Origin: Symbiodinium natans
Lineage: Eukaryota > Sar > Dinophyceae > Suessiales > Symbiodiniaceae
DNA: 64,000 nucleotides
Direction of reading: 5' to 3'
Assembly (NCBI GenBank): GCA_905221605.1
Contig: CAJNDS010000618.1
Coordinates: 38,961 to 102,960 of the forward strand
This document shows, piece after piece, positions 20,468-32,018 of this stretch. The translations under genes and the position numbers were made by a program. The notes under the pieces were generated by a model. The model saw nothing but the letters and a program-made list of their open reading frames with translations, was not told the origin of the DNA and did not search any database. The stretch's first letter is position 1; every line of letters begins with the position of its first letter.

Positions 20468-21326
20468 GAAAACATCCCGCAGGGAAAAGAAGAACTCAGC
20501 CGCTCAGCCATTCAAATCTGGCTAGGTCGGAGCCCTTTGGATTGCGACGTCTGCCGTGCCACTTGTCTGAAATCGGCAAGTCAACGAGTCAACCTCCACC
20601 AATACTTAATTTGCGGAAAGCTGAGTAGAGTCGAGGAAGCGCCCTACTTTCACGAAGTTATTATTACAGCATTCTACAGCACCTGCTTGGAGGTTCATGG
20701 ATAGCTATCTCTGGGGGGTTATAAGTAATTAAGGGAACTATACTTGTACGTCAAGGGCCCGTGGACGTTGTGGAGTGGAAAGCATGGTGTGTGCCCATTC
20801 CATGGGTCCACTTCTTTGTTGTGCCCATTGGGGTAGGGCGGAACCATTTTCTCCATTAAACTTGATCATATTGGCGATGGCTGAATCATGGGGGCCAGGA
20901 GTTTGGGGATGGATTGCAGACACAAGTATTGGAACATACTCTGGTCGGCAGCCATGCCGATGCTCGGACCTGCGAAAACACAAACTCGTTTCCGATTCCC
21001 AGACATGATCCGAACGCGGTTTGAAAGGAGCGCAGAGACACACCTGGCGATGCCACGACTAAGTGCTTATGAGGGTTTTGGAAGCGCTACAAGACCGAGC
21101 TTGGGAATGAAGCTGATTCATCTACTTTGTGTTTCGACATAGGGTCCGGCGTTTTTTTTCTCAGGTCTGGCTCTCTTTTTTCACTTTCTCAGGTCTGGCC
21201 GCCCAGTAAACAGCAAGAAGCGAAGGAAGAACGCAACGAGGCCGTCGCAAAAGCCATGCCCGGGCCAAAGTGCATGCATGCACCACGACACACTGGACGC
21301 AATGACTGCGGCAGGCATCGTTTTCG
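20468..21326. other. stretch upstream of the MULE-like pseudogene
   Basis: No motif is recognised. Frames at 20775-21142 (up to 101 codons) are open on both strands. The plus segment near 20950-21060 is basic and may be a decayed N-terminal part of the transposase that follows. Confidence 0.3.
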
Positions 21327-23145
21327 ATGCAAGTTTCCGCCTGCAGATGCAGAGGGACAGACCAACATGCTCTGCACTGCCTGGAGAATAAGCGTTTCAT
21401 GACTGACGCCGGGAAAACCGCGTTTGTCGCCATTCTGGCAACACCCACTTTAGTCAAGACCCTTCATCTCCTGGACAATCCGCACTTCTTCACTTCACGG
21501 GCCTCTTGCGTAGTCAAGTCCGACGAGTCCAACTATGTCAAGCTACTGCGACTTGGAAAAACATCTTTGCTGACTGGTGCGTGATTCCACTGGGCATACT
21601 GTCGAAGGAGTATAAAGAATCGCGCCTCCAAGGCTGCAAGATCCCCAGCTGGACATCCCACTTGTCGCCAGTTCTCTACGCAGTTACCTCTGCCGACGTG
21701 CACCACGTATACAACCTGCTTTTTGAAGCTGTCAACCGCCTCACTGTGCGTGAGGTGCACGCATGCCTGTGAAAGACCACGTGCGGCAAGTTCATGCTGA
21801 CTGGGCAATGTCAATCGAGACTGCACGGCAGTTGACATTCCCTGACAGCGTGCGTGCGTCTGACTTCTTCCACATGTGGGGCAATGATCAAAAGCAGACT
21901 GTCAGGGTTGCCTGAACCGCAGACAGCTGATATAAAGTCGGTGTTGCACATTACCCGAACCTCACGGAGTTCCATCACTTTTCGTTGCGGTTTTTCCGGC
22001 GCATGGCGGAACAAAAAAGCAAGGATGTTTGGGGGCAACCTCAGTTCATGTCCTACCTACGCAGCACATACTTTTTTCAGCTTTCCCCAGCAGAGGTGCT
22101 GGCGCAATACCAGGTGAGGGATGCTATTCTAACGGCAGAGGGCACAGTCATTTGCGCGAGCTGGCGGGCATCACATGCCCGATCGCAGCCTGGCGCAGCT
22201 GGGTCGCAACCCGTCGAAGCAAATCACAAGCATGACCTTCGCGCTGCGCTGGTCCGCGTGCTTGCAGGGCGGGACCCGCGGGCATTTTTCCCACCCTTTC
22301 GTGAAGCCTTGATGGCGCGTGGTCACCTGTCGCGAAATGGCAGATCAACAGCTCTGCAGTTGCGCTTTGGCATCAACGCGAGTGCATACAGCGTGTACAG
22401 TTACGGGAGGGCTTTGTCTATGTCATGCGTCGCAGCCTCCTGCAGTGGCGTCCTGGCCGCTCACGGTGGAGCCTACATCCCTGTACCTGCAGACGACCTC
22501 AGGGTCTCCTGCATAGAAGCCCACGAGTGTGCGAAAATGGCAAGCATGCGCAGCGGGACGGACTTGCTCCGGTTGTGGCGACAGGCGCGGATCATCACAG
22601 GTCGCGCCTATGCACTGGATTTTGTGTGGAAGCGGTGCCGTTATCATCGGGTCGCAGTGTTGGCCGGTGAGCTGGCCACCGATCGCTGGAGCATGCTGCA
22701 GAGCCTCTGCCCGAGTCTGCCATTTGCGCTGGTGTCCTGTTGCTAACACATGCGGGTGGTCCAGTCTTTGCTCACTACCGGGGACACATCTCTCGATGTC
22801 ATCGGCCAGCGTGCAGTTGGACGTCCACCGAGTCTCGACTTCTCTCAACGCGGCCGAAGCGCAGGGCAGCTCATGGTAGAAGCGGCCGAGCGTCAGGCCT
22901 GCCTGCGTGCGCGCGCGACAGCCGAGCAGCAGGGCGCGGAGTTTGCCCCTACCGTCAACGAGGCGCCCGCCTCCGCAGCTCGTGCCAATGCTGCTGCAAC
23001 ACGCTTCCAGCCCGTGCGCGGGCCAGCTTGCAGCTCCAGTCAGAATAGCAGTCGGGGACCCACCGAGTTCCGCGCCAACTTTGACCTAGTGCAGGCAGGC
23101 AAGCAGTGTAGAGCAAGTGAAAGTGTTTCTGCAGCAAATCCATAG
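21327..23145 (+). pseudogene. MULE-like transposase gene, frameshifted
   Basis: Consecutive pieces in three frames read as one protein. 21327-21560 has TDAGKTAFVAILATPTLVKT. 21560-21772 has NIFADWCVIPLGILSKEYKE and PSWTSHLSPVLYAV. From 21772 a third frame has KDHVRQVHADW and DFFHMWGNDQK, then a TGA near 21913. 21985-22746 has YLRSTYFFQL and, at about 22195-22230, AGSQPVEANHK. After a TAA the same frame resumes at 22750 and runs to 23145. This order (RNase H-like core, then a spacer with a Gly-Ser-Gln ... Glu-Ala-x-His box) resembles MULE-type transposases common in dinoflagellate genomes, as I recall them. Two frameshifts and at least two stops make it inactive. Family assignment is inference. 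Confidence 0.5.
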
Positions 23146-23404
23146 CACTCTTCTTGACAGGCCACTCCTGGGCCTGGTAGTCGGCTTCCACCACACACTG
23201 GCATCTACAACAATGAAAAGAATCAGGCGCGGGTAAGTTTGCCTGCGGCAAGCAGTCGCCCGTGTCCAATGGCTCTGCGAGGCTTGGGTCGCCATGCAGG
23301 ACGACATATACGTACTATGTATAAATAAATCCATATATATATATATGCTTATATTGTAATGTTTCCCGGGACCTGGAAATGCTAGCACAGTATTACAAGC
23401 CCAT

Positions 23405-23805
23405 GCATGCTCTGGTTGCTAGGATCTGAAAGCAGGTAACGTACATAAGGACCATGATTTACAGGTTCTTTGCGGTTTTTGCAATGATTCAGAAGCTCGA
23501 AACGCGGAAAACACTGCAAATTTTCGTATTCAAGCGTATGAGAAGCCCGCACATGCCGTAATCACTAGGATTTGGCGCGCTGCCAAGCAGGCGAACGTAC
23601 AGAAATAACATGGTTTACAGATTTATTCGACGGTTTCTGCAATGATTCAGGAGCCCGAAACGCGATTAAACGCCCGTGAATGCTGTAATTGCTAGGACTT
23701 GGCGCTCTGTCAAGCAGGCGAACGTACATAAACACAATGATTTACAGGTTCTGCTGCGGTTTTTGCAGTGATTCAGGAGCTCCAAACGCGCAAAACCCTG
23801 CAAAT
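23405..23805 (+). repeat. degenerate tandem repeat, ~128-144 bp, three units
   Basis: Units begin at about 23415, 23559 and 23686, each with a CTAGGA block. AACGTACA, GGTTT(T/C)TGCA and ATGATTCAG follow in the same order. About 75-85% alike by eye. Non-coding. Confidence 0.8.
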
Positions 23806-26290
23806 TACAGTGTTTACAGCCTGTCGGCCGCCCAGGTGTCGAGCCAGACCTAGGAAAAAAAACGAAGGGGAAAGCCAGACCTAAGAAAAAAAACACCTGC
23901 GCCTCCGACATAGTATCAGATCCAAAAGCTGACGCAGATCCTCTTCATCTCAGCCCCGTGAACCTTCAAAGTGGGTACCGGTACGACATGGGCTCACAAG
24001 CTACACTGCTAGTTTATGGCAGGGACTATTGCCATGCAACATAAAGCATCATGAAGCAAGAGCGAATTTGTGCGACATGGCATCCAAGGTTCAGCACCTA
24101 TGCCAACGGACGATTTCTTCGAACGCTGCTCGGACAAGCTCCATCTGTCAACACAGCATGAAAAGGCAGCACCCCAAACGCTAAAGCCTAAACCCTATAG
24201 CCCCTAAACCCTGCAGAGCGGCCCCCTGGGCTCAGCTAAGTGGGTGGCAAAAAAAAAAACCTAAACCCCTAAACCCCTAAACCCCTAAACCAGGGCCACA
24301 AGACCCAGGTTCCATGATCCATTCGGGCCATCCCGCCCTGCTTCAGGGCTGCGACAATTGAAAAGCGAGGAGTTCTGAGGAAAGACTGCTCCGGAAGCCT
24401 CCTGGGTGCGATCTGGGTGTTGTGTAGTTAGCCTGGTCAACCCTCAACCCTAAACCCCAAGGGAACGAAAACAGAACGAGAGAGGGAGGGCCCAGGGAGG
24501 GAGGGAGGGACAAAAGTCCAATAGCGATGACAGCTTCGCATTTCGCAGCCTAGATATCCATAAGCGATGACAGCTTTGCGACACACATCCAAACACGAGG
24601 GCGGTTTCGCAGTTCACGAGCCCCGAAGTCTTGAAGCGATGACAGTCTTGAGGACGGTGAGTGCGGCCACGCCCGCGCCTAGGTGAGAGCGCATTGTTTC
24701 GTCCCAAAAACGCGAGCCCCACTCACTTCGAAAGAGCACGGGACCGAGACTCCAAGCGCTGCAGAAGAGCCCAGAACACAAGAGTTGGGAAGACACTGCC
24801 AGGCGACTCTGGGCCGGATGGAATAGGTATGTCAAGGGGAGGGTGAAATTTAGTTAGGGCGGGGGGGGGGAGCAGCTTAAGTTAGAAGAAGCATAGACAC
24901 GATCGAGAGAATGCCAGTGGAGAAGGACGCCTCTTTGAAGATGTCGTGCTCTGATCTCGCCGGGCCAGGGAGTGACTCTCGTCAGTAGCAGGCAAGCGGT
25001 TTGGGGTTTCGGATTTAGGGTTTGGGGTTTAGGGTTTGGGGAACAACTAGAACAACAAGGGAAATGCCTTGACCAGTCTTGCGAAGCCCTAGAGACATGT
25101 TTTGCAAGTGATCAGCGTCAAGTTTGCTCAGCCATCTCAGCTGGCATGGCAGCGCAGGCGGCGTGCTAAGTTCCCCCACAAACCCCAACTGCCCCCCCCC
25201 ATCTTTCGACAGCAGCATCTGACACTCTGCCCAGCATCTGCCAGTCACACCTTCGTGCGCTTCGCGTTGTCCAGCTTCCTCGGGTCACTTGGCTGGACCT
25301 TCCAGACCCGCCAGACCCTGCAGCTTTTGATTGCGTAAGCAGAACTATCACAGGAGTGGACGCTTTTGCAGTCGCTGGAATAGCTTCCACCGCGAACTCA
25401 GCGTGGTGACAAAATCATTAGAAACGGCACTTACTTTCAACATCTGAATCCATACCGAGGACGTCACAGCAGTTCTGATGCTCAACTGTGATCTGCCAGG
25501 TTAGTGGCCTCATCCACTGCTGCGGCTAGGAGCCAAGCTCTCCTTCGACAACTCTGTGCCGGATGTCGTGTTCAGAGTCGACTGAACACAGAAGACTGGT
25601 TTAGGTAAGGGTTTAGGACTATGTTTGCAGCTTGTCATCTGAAAATCCCTCGCGGAGTTGACATGAATGATAGCCTGTCAAGGACGTGCCTGTGAGAATC
25701 AGGAGCCCACTAGCAGACAGAGTTGGCAAAGCTAAGGCACAACCCTTGGGCCCCTTCCTTCCACGGCTTTCAAGAAGGCTCCAGAATCTGCCAGAAATTT
25801 GAGTTGAGTTTGCGGGGTGAACTGAAGAGGAAGGGCAGAGCTTGCACACGTGCATTGGACAATTCCGAGGAGTCACATGTACAGGCCTTGCTGCTGAATA
25901 CTGTAGTGCTTTTCATATGGTTTGATCGCGGGCACCCGTGACTATTCGTGAACTTGTTCGCCCCGTGACTATTCGTGAACTTGTTCGCTCTGCATGTGTC
26001 TGCATCATGGATTCAGCCATTGCAGAACGCATGAAATTCCATGAGAAGACAAACTAGCGGCTGTTAAGGCGACTTATCGAGCGCACCGATCATTGAATCA
26101 AGCTTCAGCATGTTACAGCTAGAGAGCGTAACTGACGCTCAATGTTGACAAAGCAGCAAGCAAGCATCAGATAGCAGCGGCATTGACAACTGCAGCAGCA
26201 AAGCCAAGCACAAGCAGCTTGCGCAATGTGACTCCTCCTAATGCCTGCTTCAGAACATAAGGGGCGAAGGGCTAGCGTACTACACGTGAT
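23806..26290. other. stretch with telomere-like blocks, no gene recognised
   Basis: Small telomere-like blocks occur at 24176-24205, 24260-24290, 24440-24460 and 25000-25040. A perfect tandem duplication of about 27 bp (CCGTGACTATTCGTGAACTT unit) lies at 25936-25990. Short overlapping frames carry no motif. A GTGGCAAAAA motif lies at 24244. Confidence 0.35.
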
Positions 26291-26293
26291 GGT

Positions 26294-27738
26294 GTGGCAT
26301 TTTGGCACCATCTCTCGCTGATTGCCTGGAGCTTAGGTCCCTCAATGTCAGAAGATGGATGTCAGCCATCGGCCATTATAGTCCTTGATGCTTGCGTGCT
26401 GGGCTGTGCATTGCTGTGCATTGGCTCAAGATTCCAGTGCCTTCGCTCCATTGTACGGCTGTGTTCCGACCATAACTGCCGATATCTGCTGATGGGAGCC
26501 CTCCCGGAGACTGCCCTGGCTCCAGCCTGGTGCTCCGCCTATTCGGGCGAGAAGTTTAGGGCGAGCAAGCTTTTTCCACCCATGTCTTGGTTGCCACGTT
26601 ACTTCACCCCGGGGCACCCAACCAGCGAAGATTTGGAGGCTGCTGGTGAGTTGCCCTATTCAAGGGCGATAGCATGCTTGGCCTTTGCCCTGCTGGCTAG
26701 CCTCCCCGTCGAGGCCGGGCTTTACTCCTCCTTTGCCCCCCCTGCTCTGTGACTCTATGCAATGGACCTGAAGGCATGAAAGCAAGCTGAAACTGCATAG
26801 AAGTGGAGCAATCATGGCTTCTGTTGAAAGACCGTGAAGCTGTTTGCAGACATGTCGTCTCTGTGAATCCTATCGGGACACAGAGAGCGATGGCTGCGTC
26901 TTCGACACATCCCCACCTTCAGTAAGGCAACTTCGGCCAGGACCATGTGCCTGCTGGGATGATTGCATTTGTGGGCTTCTTGGAGACAATTGCTGCGCGG
27001 GGGGGAAGATGGCCAACATTGGCCAACGCGAAGCGATACGGCTATGATGCAAACCAAGAACTCCTTGCCCTGGGTGCCGCCTCAGTCATGGCCCCCCTTC
27101 CCCATCACCGGGTGCTTTTCCCGAAGGGCGGTGAACTCAATGTTCGGGGCCACCCCTCAGATTGCTGGGGCCTTGACTTCTGTGGTTGTCCTTCTTTGCG
27201 GTGTAAATTCATCATGCCTGTTCTGGAGGTTCTTCCTTTCTCCACACTTGCTCCACTCATCATTCATGTGGCAATCGGGGTCACAGATATCAAAAGCTTT
27301 CCGGTTACCATGAGGGCTTAGGAGCTTTGCAGTCGCGCTTGCCCTCGCAGTGAAGGACGGCCTGACAACAGGCGTCGCTCTCTCGATTCTAAAGCTCACG
27401 TATGAAGCAGCCGTCCCCAAAATTGCGATTGGTGGAGTCGAAGACTCGAAGACGGTTCCTATGGCGACATTATTAGGTACTACCCCGAGGCAAAATGTCA
27501 TGCCAAAATGCATTGTGTGGCGACTCGATGCGGGCCCGAACTTTGCGAATGCCCGACGATTGCAGATTTCTGCGTGCGTGCGATCAATACTGCAGAAGCT
27601 GCAGCAGAGACACTGCGCCACGTAATCTTGGATTGCCAGATGGTCAACGGCACGGATACAACAGGCTGTGAAGCCGAAAATCCATTTGGTGTTGGCGAAC
27701 CTCAAGGCCAAAGCCGCGATAAACCAAACAAGCGCTGA
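26294..27738 (+). pseudogene. SulP/SLC26 anion transporter with STAS domain, broken
   Basis: SulP proteins move sulfate and other anions across membranes and end in a cytoplasmic STAS domain. 26294-26752 has the family N-terminal core MSWLPRYFTP then LASLPVEAGLYSSFAPPAL, followed by TGA and LYAM. 26947-27080 has GMIAFVGFLETIA and NQELLALGAAS. A one-base shift leads to ITGCFSRRAVNSMFGATPQI at about 27100-27170. 27350-27560 has DGLTTGVALSILKLTYEAAV and LDAGPNFANARRLQ. A further shift leads to the STAS part ETLRHVILDCQMVN-DTTGCEA (27600-27675). The frame changes at least three times, and most middle membrane segments are absent between 26752 and 26940. Very short introns could explain some breaks, but the in-frame stop favours a pseudogene, possibly retroposed. 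Confidence 0.7.
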
Positions 27739-28894
27739 GAACCCCTTAAACTAGAACCAGTTGCTGATGCACCACTTTTTTCTTCTATCTTCACTGTGCA
27801 CTAACTTCTTGCCCGGTGATCCTTCACGCCCACCGCGGCATGATCCAAGCCGTACTGCAGAATGTTAAGGGCCTGAAATGTTCTGTCTGTTTTTCCTTCT
27901 ACGTTGCTTGCGACGGAAACCTCTGCCAATCCAGAAGGCATTTCCGGCTGTCTCGGTGCGTCGCTAAACTCCCGCGCGACCCCTAAACCTTAAACCCTAA
28001 ACCCCTCAACCCTAAACCCCTAAACCCCTCAACCCAGCATCCTTGCACATCGTCTCTTTTCACATCGACACCGAGGCCATGGAGGCAACGCGCAGCCCAG
28101 GCGCAGGCGGCAGCTATGCCAGGCTCGGCAGTCCAAGGTTGGCAGTCGAAGGGTTCTAAGGGTCCAGAGACAGACATGGGGGTATCCTTCGAATCCTGAA
28201 AATGCTGTGAGCCTTGGGTTCATATGCAGTCGTGATGCACGTGGGCCGGGGCAGTTCCATGCACATATTTCGAGAGAAGCATTGCCTCGTGTAAACGCAG
28301 TGGGGTACTCGGGGCCTACCGGGTACCCTGCAGCCGCAGCCCATGGCAACCTCAATCCTTTACATCGCAGATTCAAGCTGGGTTTAGGGTTTAGGGTTGG
28401 AGTCCTGCACATAGAAGCACGTGCACCTCGGGAGGAAAGCACAACTTGCCGACGCCGCTCGGCTACAGTACCAGAGGCTGTGCTCGATGTGGCCAGAAGT
28501 GTGTGGGCTGCCAGAGAACACCCCAAAGTCTAAACCCTAAACCTTACATAGGGGCCACGGCAGTAAAGAGGGACAGATGAACCGATCGCGCCTCGCCAGA
28601 ACCACACGAGTCGGTTGTGTTTGACAGGCTTGGTTTTGGCATGGCCGGTTCACACACTGTCCCACATATGTCCCAATCTGAATGCCTTCAGGTGGGTTTT
28701 TTTCCAATTCTCCCAAGTCCCACCAATCAACCCCGCTGTGCTGTGGCTAGTCGGGTGGCAAAAAAACCTCTTTTATTCAGTTTCAGTTTAAACCTCTCGG
28801 AAGAGTAATGGGTGAAGAGTGAGAATGTAGAAGCCTGAAGGCTGGTCCCGGCAACCATTGAGAAGGTGACCAAACATGCACGTCATCTCTCTGC
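27739..28894. other. stretch with telomere-like arrays, no gene recognised
   Basis: CCCTAAA-type arrays lie at 27980-28035 and 28530-28545, and a TTTAGGG block at 28380-28398. A GTGGCAAAAAAA motif lies at 28755. Frames on both strands at 28029-28533 overlap and show no motif. Confidence 0.4.
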
Positions 28895-29107
28895 ATGGAA
28901 CGGGGCGGCTGGAGATATTCGTGTGTCTTGATTCAGAACCTCCAACGCAGCAGCTGGAATGCAGCACCCCTTCTAGATCTCATGCACGAAACGGTGGTGT
29001 GCTGTGCCGGGGTAATTACGCATGTCAAGGAGCGCAAGAGGCTGCTCACCGACAGAAACGCCTACATTGTGCCGCGGCGCTGGTACTATAGTAGTGAGCA
29101 GCTTTAA
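28895..29107 (+). other. unassigned exon-like open frame, 70 codons
   Basis: The frame has ordinary protein composition, with VKERKRLLTDRNAYIVPRRW near its end and two adjacent Cys. It ends at a TAA. No family recognised. A second overlapping frame is less protein-like. Confidence 0.3.
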
Positions 29108-29784
29108 CAGATCAGCTGGGCCTCATCCTCGAGCATCGTTGCACAGTGCTGCTGTGAGCACAAAGGGCCGCAAACAAAGACTCACTTGGCACATGCAAGC
29201 AAAGGAAAGTCTGACACATTGCGCCAGTGACAGACCAACCAAGGCGTACTTGGAAAATCAAGTGGAGCCTCAGCTGCAGCCTGACATTCCTCAGTGTAGG
29301 CAATAAGGAACTTTGCCTGCTCCGATGCCAGCTTGCTGCAGCACCGACATGTCAGATTGCATGGTTGAGTCGGCAAGGAGCGCTCAAACACGGCCTTGCT
29401 GGAGGCAGCTTGAGTTTTGAAAAAAGTTAGATCAGTTGCCCTCTTGATCTTTGTACTCCTATCTGCTCATAGTCCTAAGATAAAAAGGGCCTTTCCTCTG
29501 GGGTACCGAGGTTGGAAGAAGTTCAGGGCTTAGAGGCTCACATTCTAGATTTCTTGATTTCTTGATTATAGCTGTCGTAAGCCCCTGCAAGTGGAGTTGT
29601 TCTAAATGGAGGGCCTATTTTTTGGGGTCTTTTTTTTTGTGCCTTTTTTTTGTTGGTCGATTTTCTTGGTTTTTCCTAAGAAAACCACCATTCCCAGGAT
29701 TTGATGCATTTTCGTGGTTTTTCGTACGAAAAACAGTAATTTCTCTGTGGTTTCATAGGAAAGCGTTATTTCTGGTAGGTTTAG

Positions 29785-29905
29785 AAGGAAAGAAGGAAAG
29801 AAAGGACGGAAGGAAGGATGAAAGAAAGGAAGAAAACAAGGAAGGAAGGAAGGAAGAAAGGAGGGAAGGAAGAAAGGAAGGAAGCAAGGAAGGAAGAAAG
29901 GAAGC
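29785..29905 (+). repeat. microsatellite (GGAA)n / (GAAAG)n
   Basis: About 120 bp of purine-only GGAAG/GAAA units. Translations are Lys/Glu/Arg repeats and not genes. Confidence 0.95.
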
Positions 29906-31560
29906 GTGCTTCGAAGCCCAAGAAACTAGTTGAAAAACATCGTGTGAGCATTGTGTTTGCAAATGGGGGGGGCTGCGCCCCCCCCCCAACCCCCCCGCTT
30001 TTTTTAAGCCGTGCAGAGCGTGCTTCAAAGCCCAAGAAACTTGTTGACACCCATCATGTGAGCAGGGTGTTTGCAAATGGGGGGGGGCTGCGCCCCCCCC
30101 AACCCCCCCCGCTTCTTTTAAGCCGTACCAAGCGTGCTTCAAAGCCCAAGAAACTAGTTGAAAAACATCGTGTGAGCATTGTGTTTGCAAATGGGGGGGG
30201 GGGGGGGGGCTGCGCCCCCCTTTTTTTAAGCCGTGCAATCATGTGAGCCAAATGGGGGGGGGGGCTGCGCCCCCCCCAACCCCCCCCCCCGCTTCTTTTA
30301 AGCCGTACCAAGCGTGCTTCAAAGCCCAAGAAACTAGTTGAAAAAAATCGTGAGCATTGTGTTTGCAAATGGAAGGGGCTGCGCCCCCCCCAACCCCCCC
30401 GCTTTTTTTAAGCCGTGCAGAGCGCGCTTCAAAGCCCAAGAAACTTGTTGACACCCATCATGTGAGTAGGGTGTTTGCAAATGGGGGGCGCAGACCCCCC
30501 AACCCCCCCCCGCTTCTTTTAAGCCCAAGAAACTAGTTGAAAAACATCGTGTGAGCATTGTGTTTGCAAATGGGGGGGCTGCGCCCCCCCCCAACCCCCC
30601 CGCTTTTTTTCAGCCGAAGCCCAAGAAACTAGTTGAAACCCATCATGTGAGCAGGGTGTTTGCAGATGGGGGGCACAGCCCCCCCAACCCCCCCCCCCGC
30701 TTCTTTTAAGCCGTACCAAGCGTGCTTCAAAGCCCAAGGGCAGCCCAAATGGGGGGCGCAGCCCCCCCAACCCCCCCGGCTTCTTTTAAGCTGTACCAAG
30801 CGTGCTTCAAAGCCCAAGAAACTAGTTGAAAACCATCGTGTGTGCATTGTGTTTGCAAATGGGGGGGGCTGCGCCCCCCCCAACCCCCCCGCTTTTTTTA
30901 AGCCGTGCAGAGCGTGCTTCAAAGCCCAAGAAACTTGTTGACACCCATCATGTGAGCAGGGTGTTTGCAAATGGGGGGAGGCTGCGCCCCCCCCAACCCC
31001 CCCCGCTTCTTTTAAGCCGTACCAAGCGTGCTTCAAAGCCCGAGAAACTAGTTGAAAAAAAGTATGAATCCGATGAAAATATAGAGGGAATGATAGAAAC
31101 CAAGAAAACGAACCAAATAGGGTTTTCCCTAGGACAAACTAAGGAAAAGCAACGTACGCTTTGACGTTTGACGAAATCCGTCCAAAATGTAATCAGAAGA
31201 GGGTTTCCTTAGGAAAAACCAACGAAAACCTCGTTTTTTTTCAAACCGTGCAGAGCGTGCTTCAAAGCCCAAGAAACTTGTTGACACCCGTCATGTGAGC
31301 AGGGTGTTTGCAAATGGGGGAGCGGGGCTGTGTTTTCCCCCAACCCCCCCCGCTTCTTTTAAGTCGTACCAAGCTTGCTTCAAAGCCCAAGAAACTAGTT
31401 GAAAAGCATCGTGTGAGACCCCCCCCAACCCCCCCGCTCTTTTTTTTTGGAAGCCGCGCAGAGCGTGCTTCAAAGCCCAAGAGGTGTTTGCAAGTGGGGG
31501 GGCTGCGCCCCCCCCCCCAACCCCCCCCGCTTCTTTTAAGCCGTACCAAGCGTGCTTCAA
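29906..31560 (+). repeat. satellite of ~115-bp units with a G-run/C-run hairpin
   Basis: About 14 units, each starting GCTTCAAAGCCCAAGAAACT. Each then has a variable 12-mer (AAAACATCGTG or ACACCCATCATG), TGTTTGCAAATGGGG, and a hairpin GGGGGGCTGCGCCCCCC. The unit ends AACCCCCCCGCTT and AAGCCGT. Two unit types, differing in the 12-mer and in the tail (GTGCAGAGC or GTACCAAGC), tend to alternate, giving a dimeric higher-order repeat. Some units are truncated, and one non-satellite insert occurs at 31055-31235. Confidence 0.9.
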
Positions 31561-31561
31561 A

Positions 31562-31795
31562 GCCCAAGAAACGAAGGAAATGACAGGATATCTGTCCAAA
31601 ATGTAAGGAAAATAGGGTTTTCCCCCTAGGAAAAACCAAGGAAAACCTAAGGGAAATTACAGGAAATCCGTCCAAAATGTAAAAAATAGGTTTTTCCCTA
31701 TGAAAAACCAACGAAAACCTAAGGGAAATGACAGAAAATCCGTCCAAAATGTAAGGAAAGTAGGGTTTTTCCTAGAGAAAACCAAGAAAATCGAC
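31562..31795 (+). repeat. three ~67-bp direct repeats
   Basis: Each unit has TCCGTCCAAAATGTAA (first copy TCTGTCCAAAATGTAA), a run with TAGG then TTTTCCC, and AAAACCAA-GAAAACC. Copies start near 31580, 31640 and 31715. A diverged fourth copy lies at 31170-31225. Confidence 0.8.
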
Positions 31796-31841
31796 CAAGG
31801 AAAAAAAAAATACCAAAAAAAAAACTCCACCCGTTCTAAAT

Positions 31842-32018
31842 CCCGAGATCCCTTTGTTGCGGTCCTTTCAGAGGAGTCGGGTCCTAAACGGAAACTATAA
31901 GGGAAGACTAGTGCAGAGGCTCCCAGACGGATTTATGCTGGGATTGGGGCCTTTCGGGCACATGGCGATGCTGGGCCCCCGTCCGAGTGCTGGCGATGTA
32001 TTTGACTAGGGTCTGCTT
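31842..32018. other. short unique spacer
   Basis: No feature recognised between the TIR element and the next telomere-like array. Confidence 0.4.

Larger units (their letters stand above)
29608..31832. mobile_element. 2.2-kb TIR element carrying a G/C-hairpin satellite, 9-bp target duplication
   Basis: Perfect 9-bp direct repeats GTTCTAAAT (29599-29607 and 31833-31841) flank a segment whose outer ~90 bp are inverted repeats. Both share GGTCGATTTTCTTGGTTTT in the left arm (about 29655) and its complement in the right (about 31780). Inside, in order, are a GGAA microsatellite, a ~14-unit satellite, and three ~67-bp direct repeats. No transposase is seen. TIR length and 9-bp duplication fit a non-autonomous Mutator-like element. 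The many minus-strand Gly/Pro-rich frames across it are shadows of the satellite. Confidence 0.8.

Noticed and set aside
27157-27711. 184-codon minus-strand gene
   Set aside because: It is the shadow of the SulP/STAS coding sequence on the plus strand.
29906-31560. CRISPR-like array
   Set aside because: Units are contiguous repeats with no unique spacers of constant length, and the context is eukaryotic with no cas genes.
29753-31747. Many minus-strand frames of 70-161 codons rich in Gly, Pro and Leu
   Set aside because: They are translations of the satellite and its G/C runs; each repeats the same peptide per unit and changes frame whenever the run length changes.
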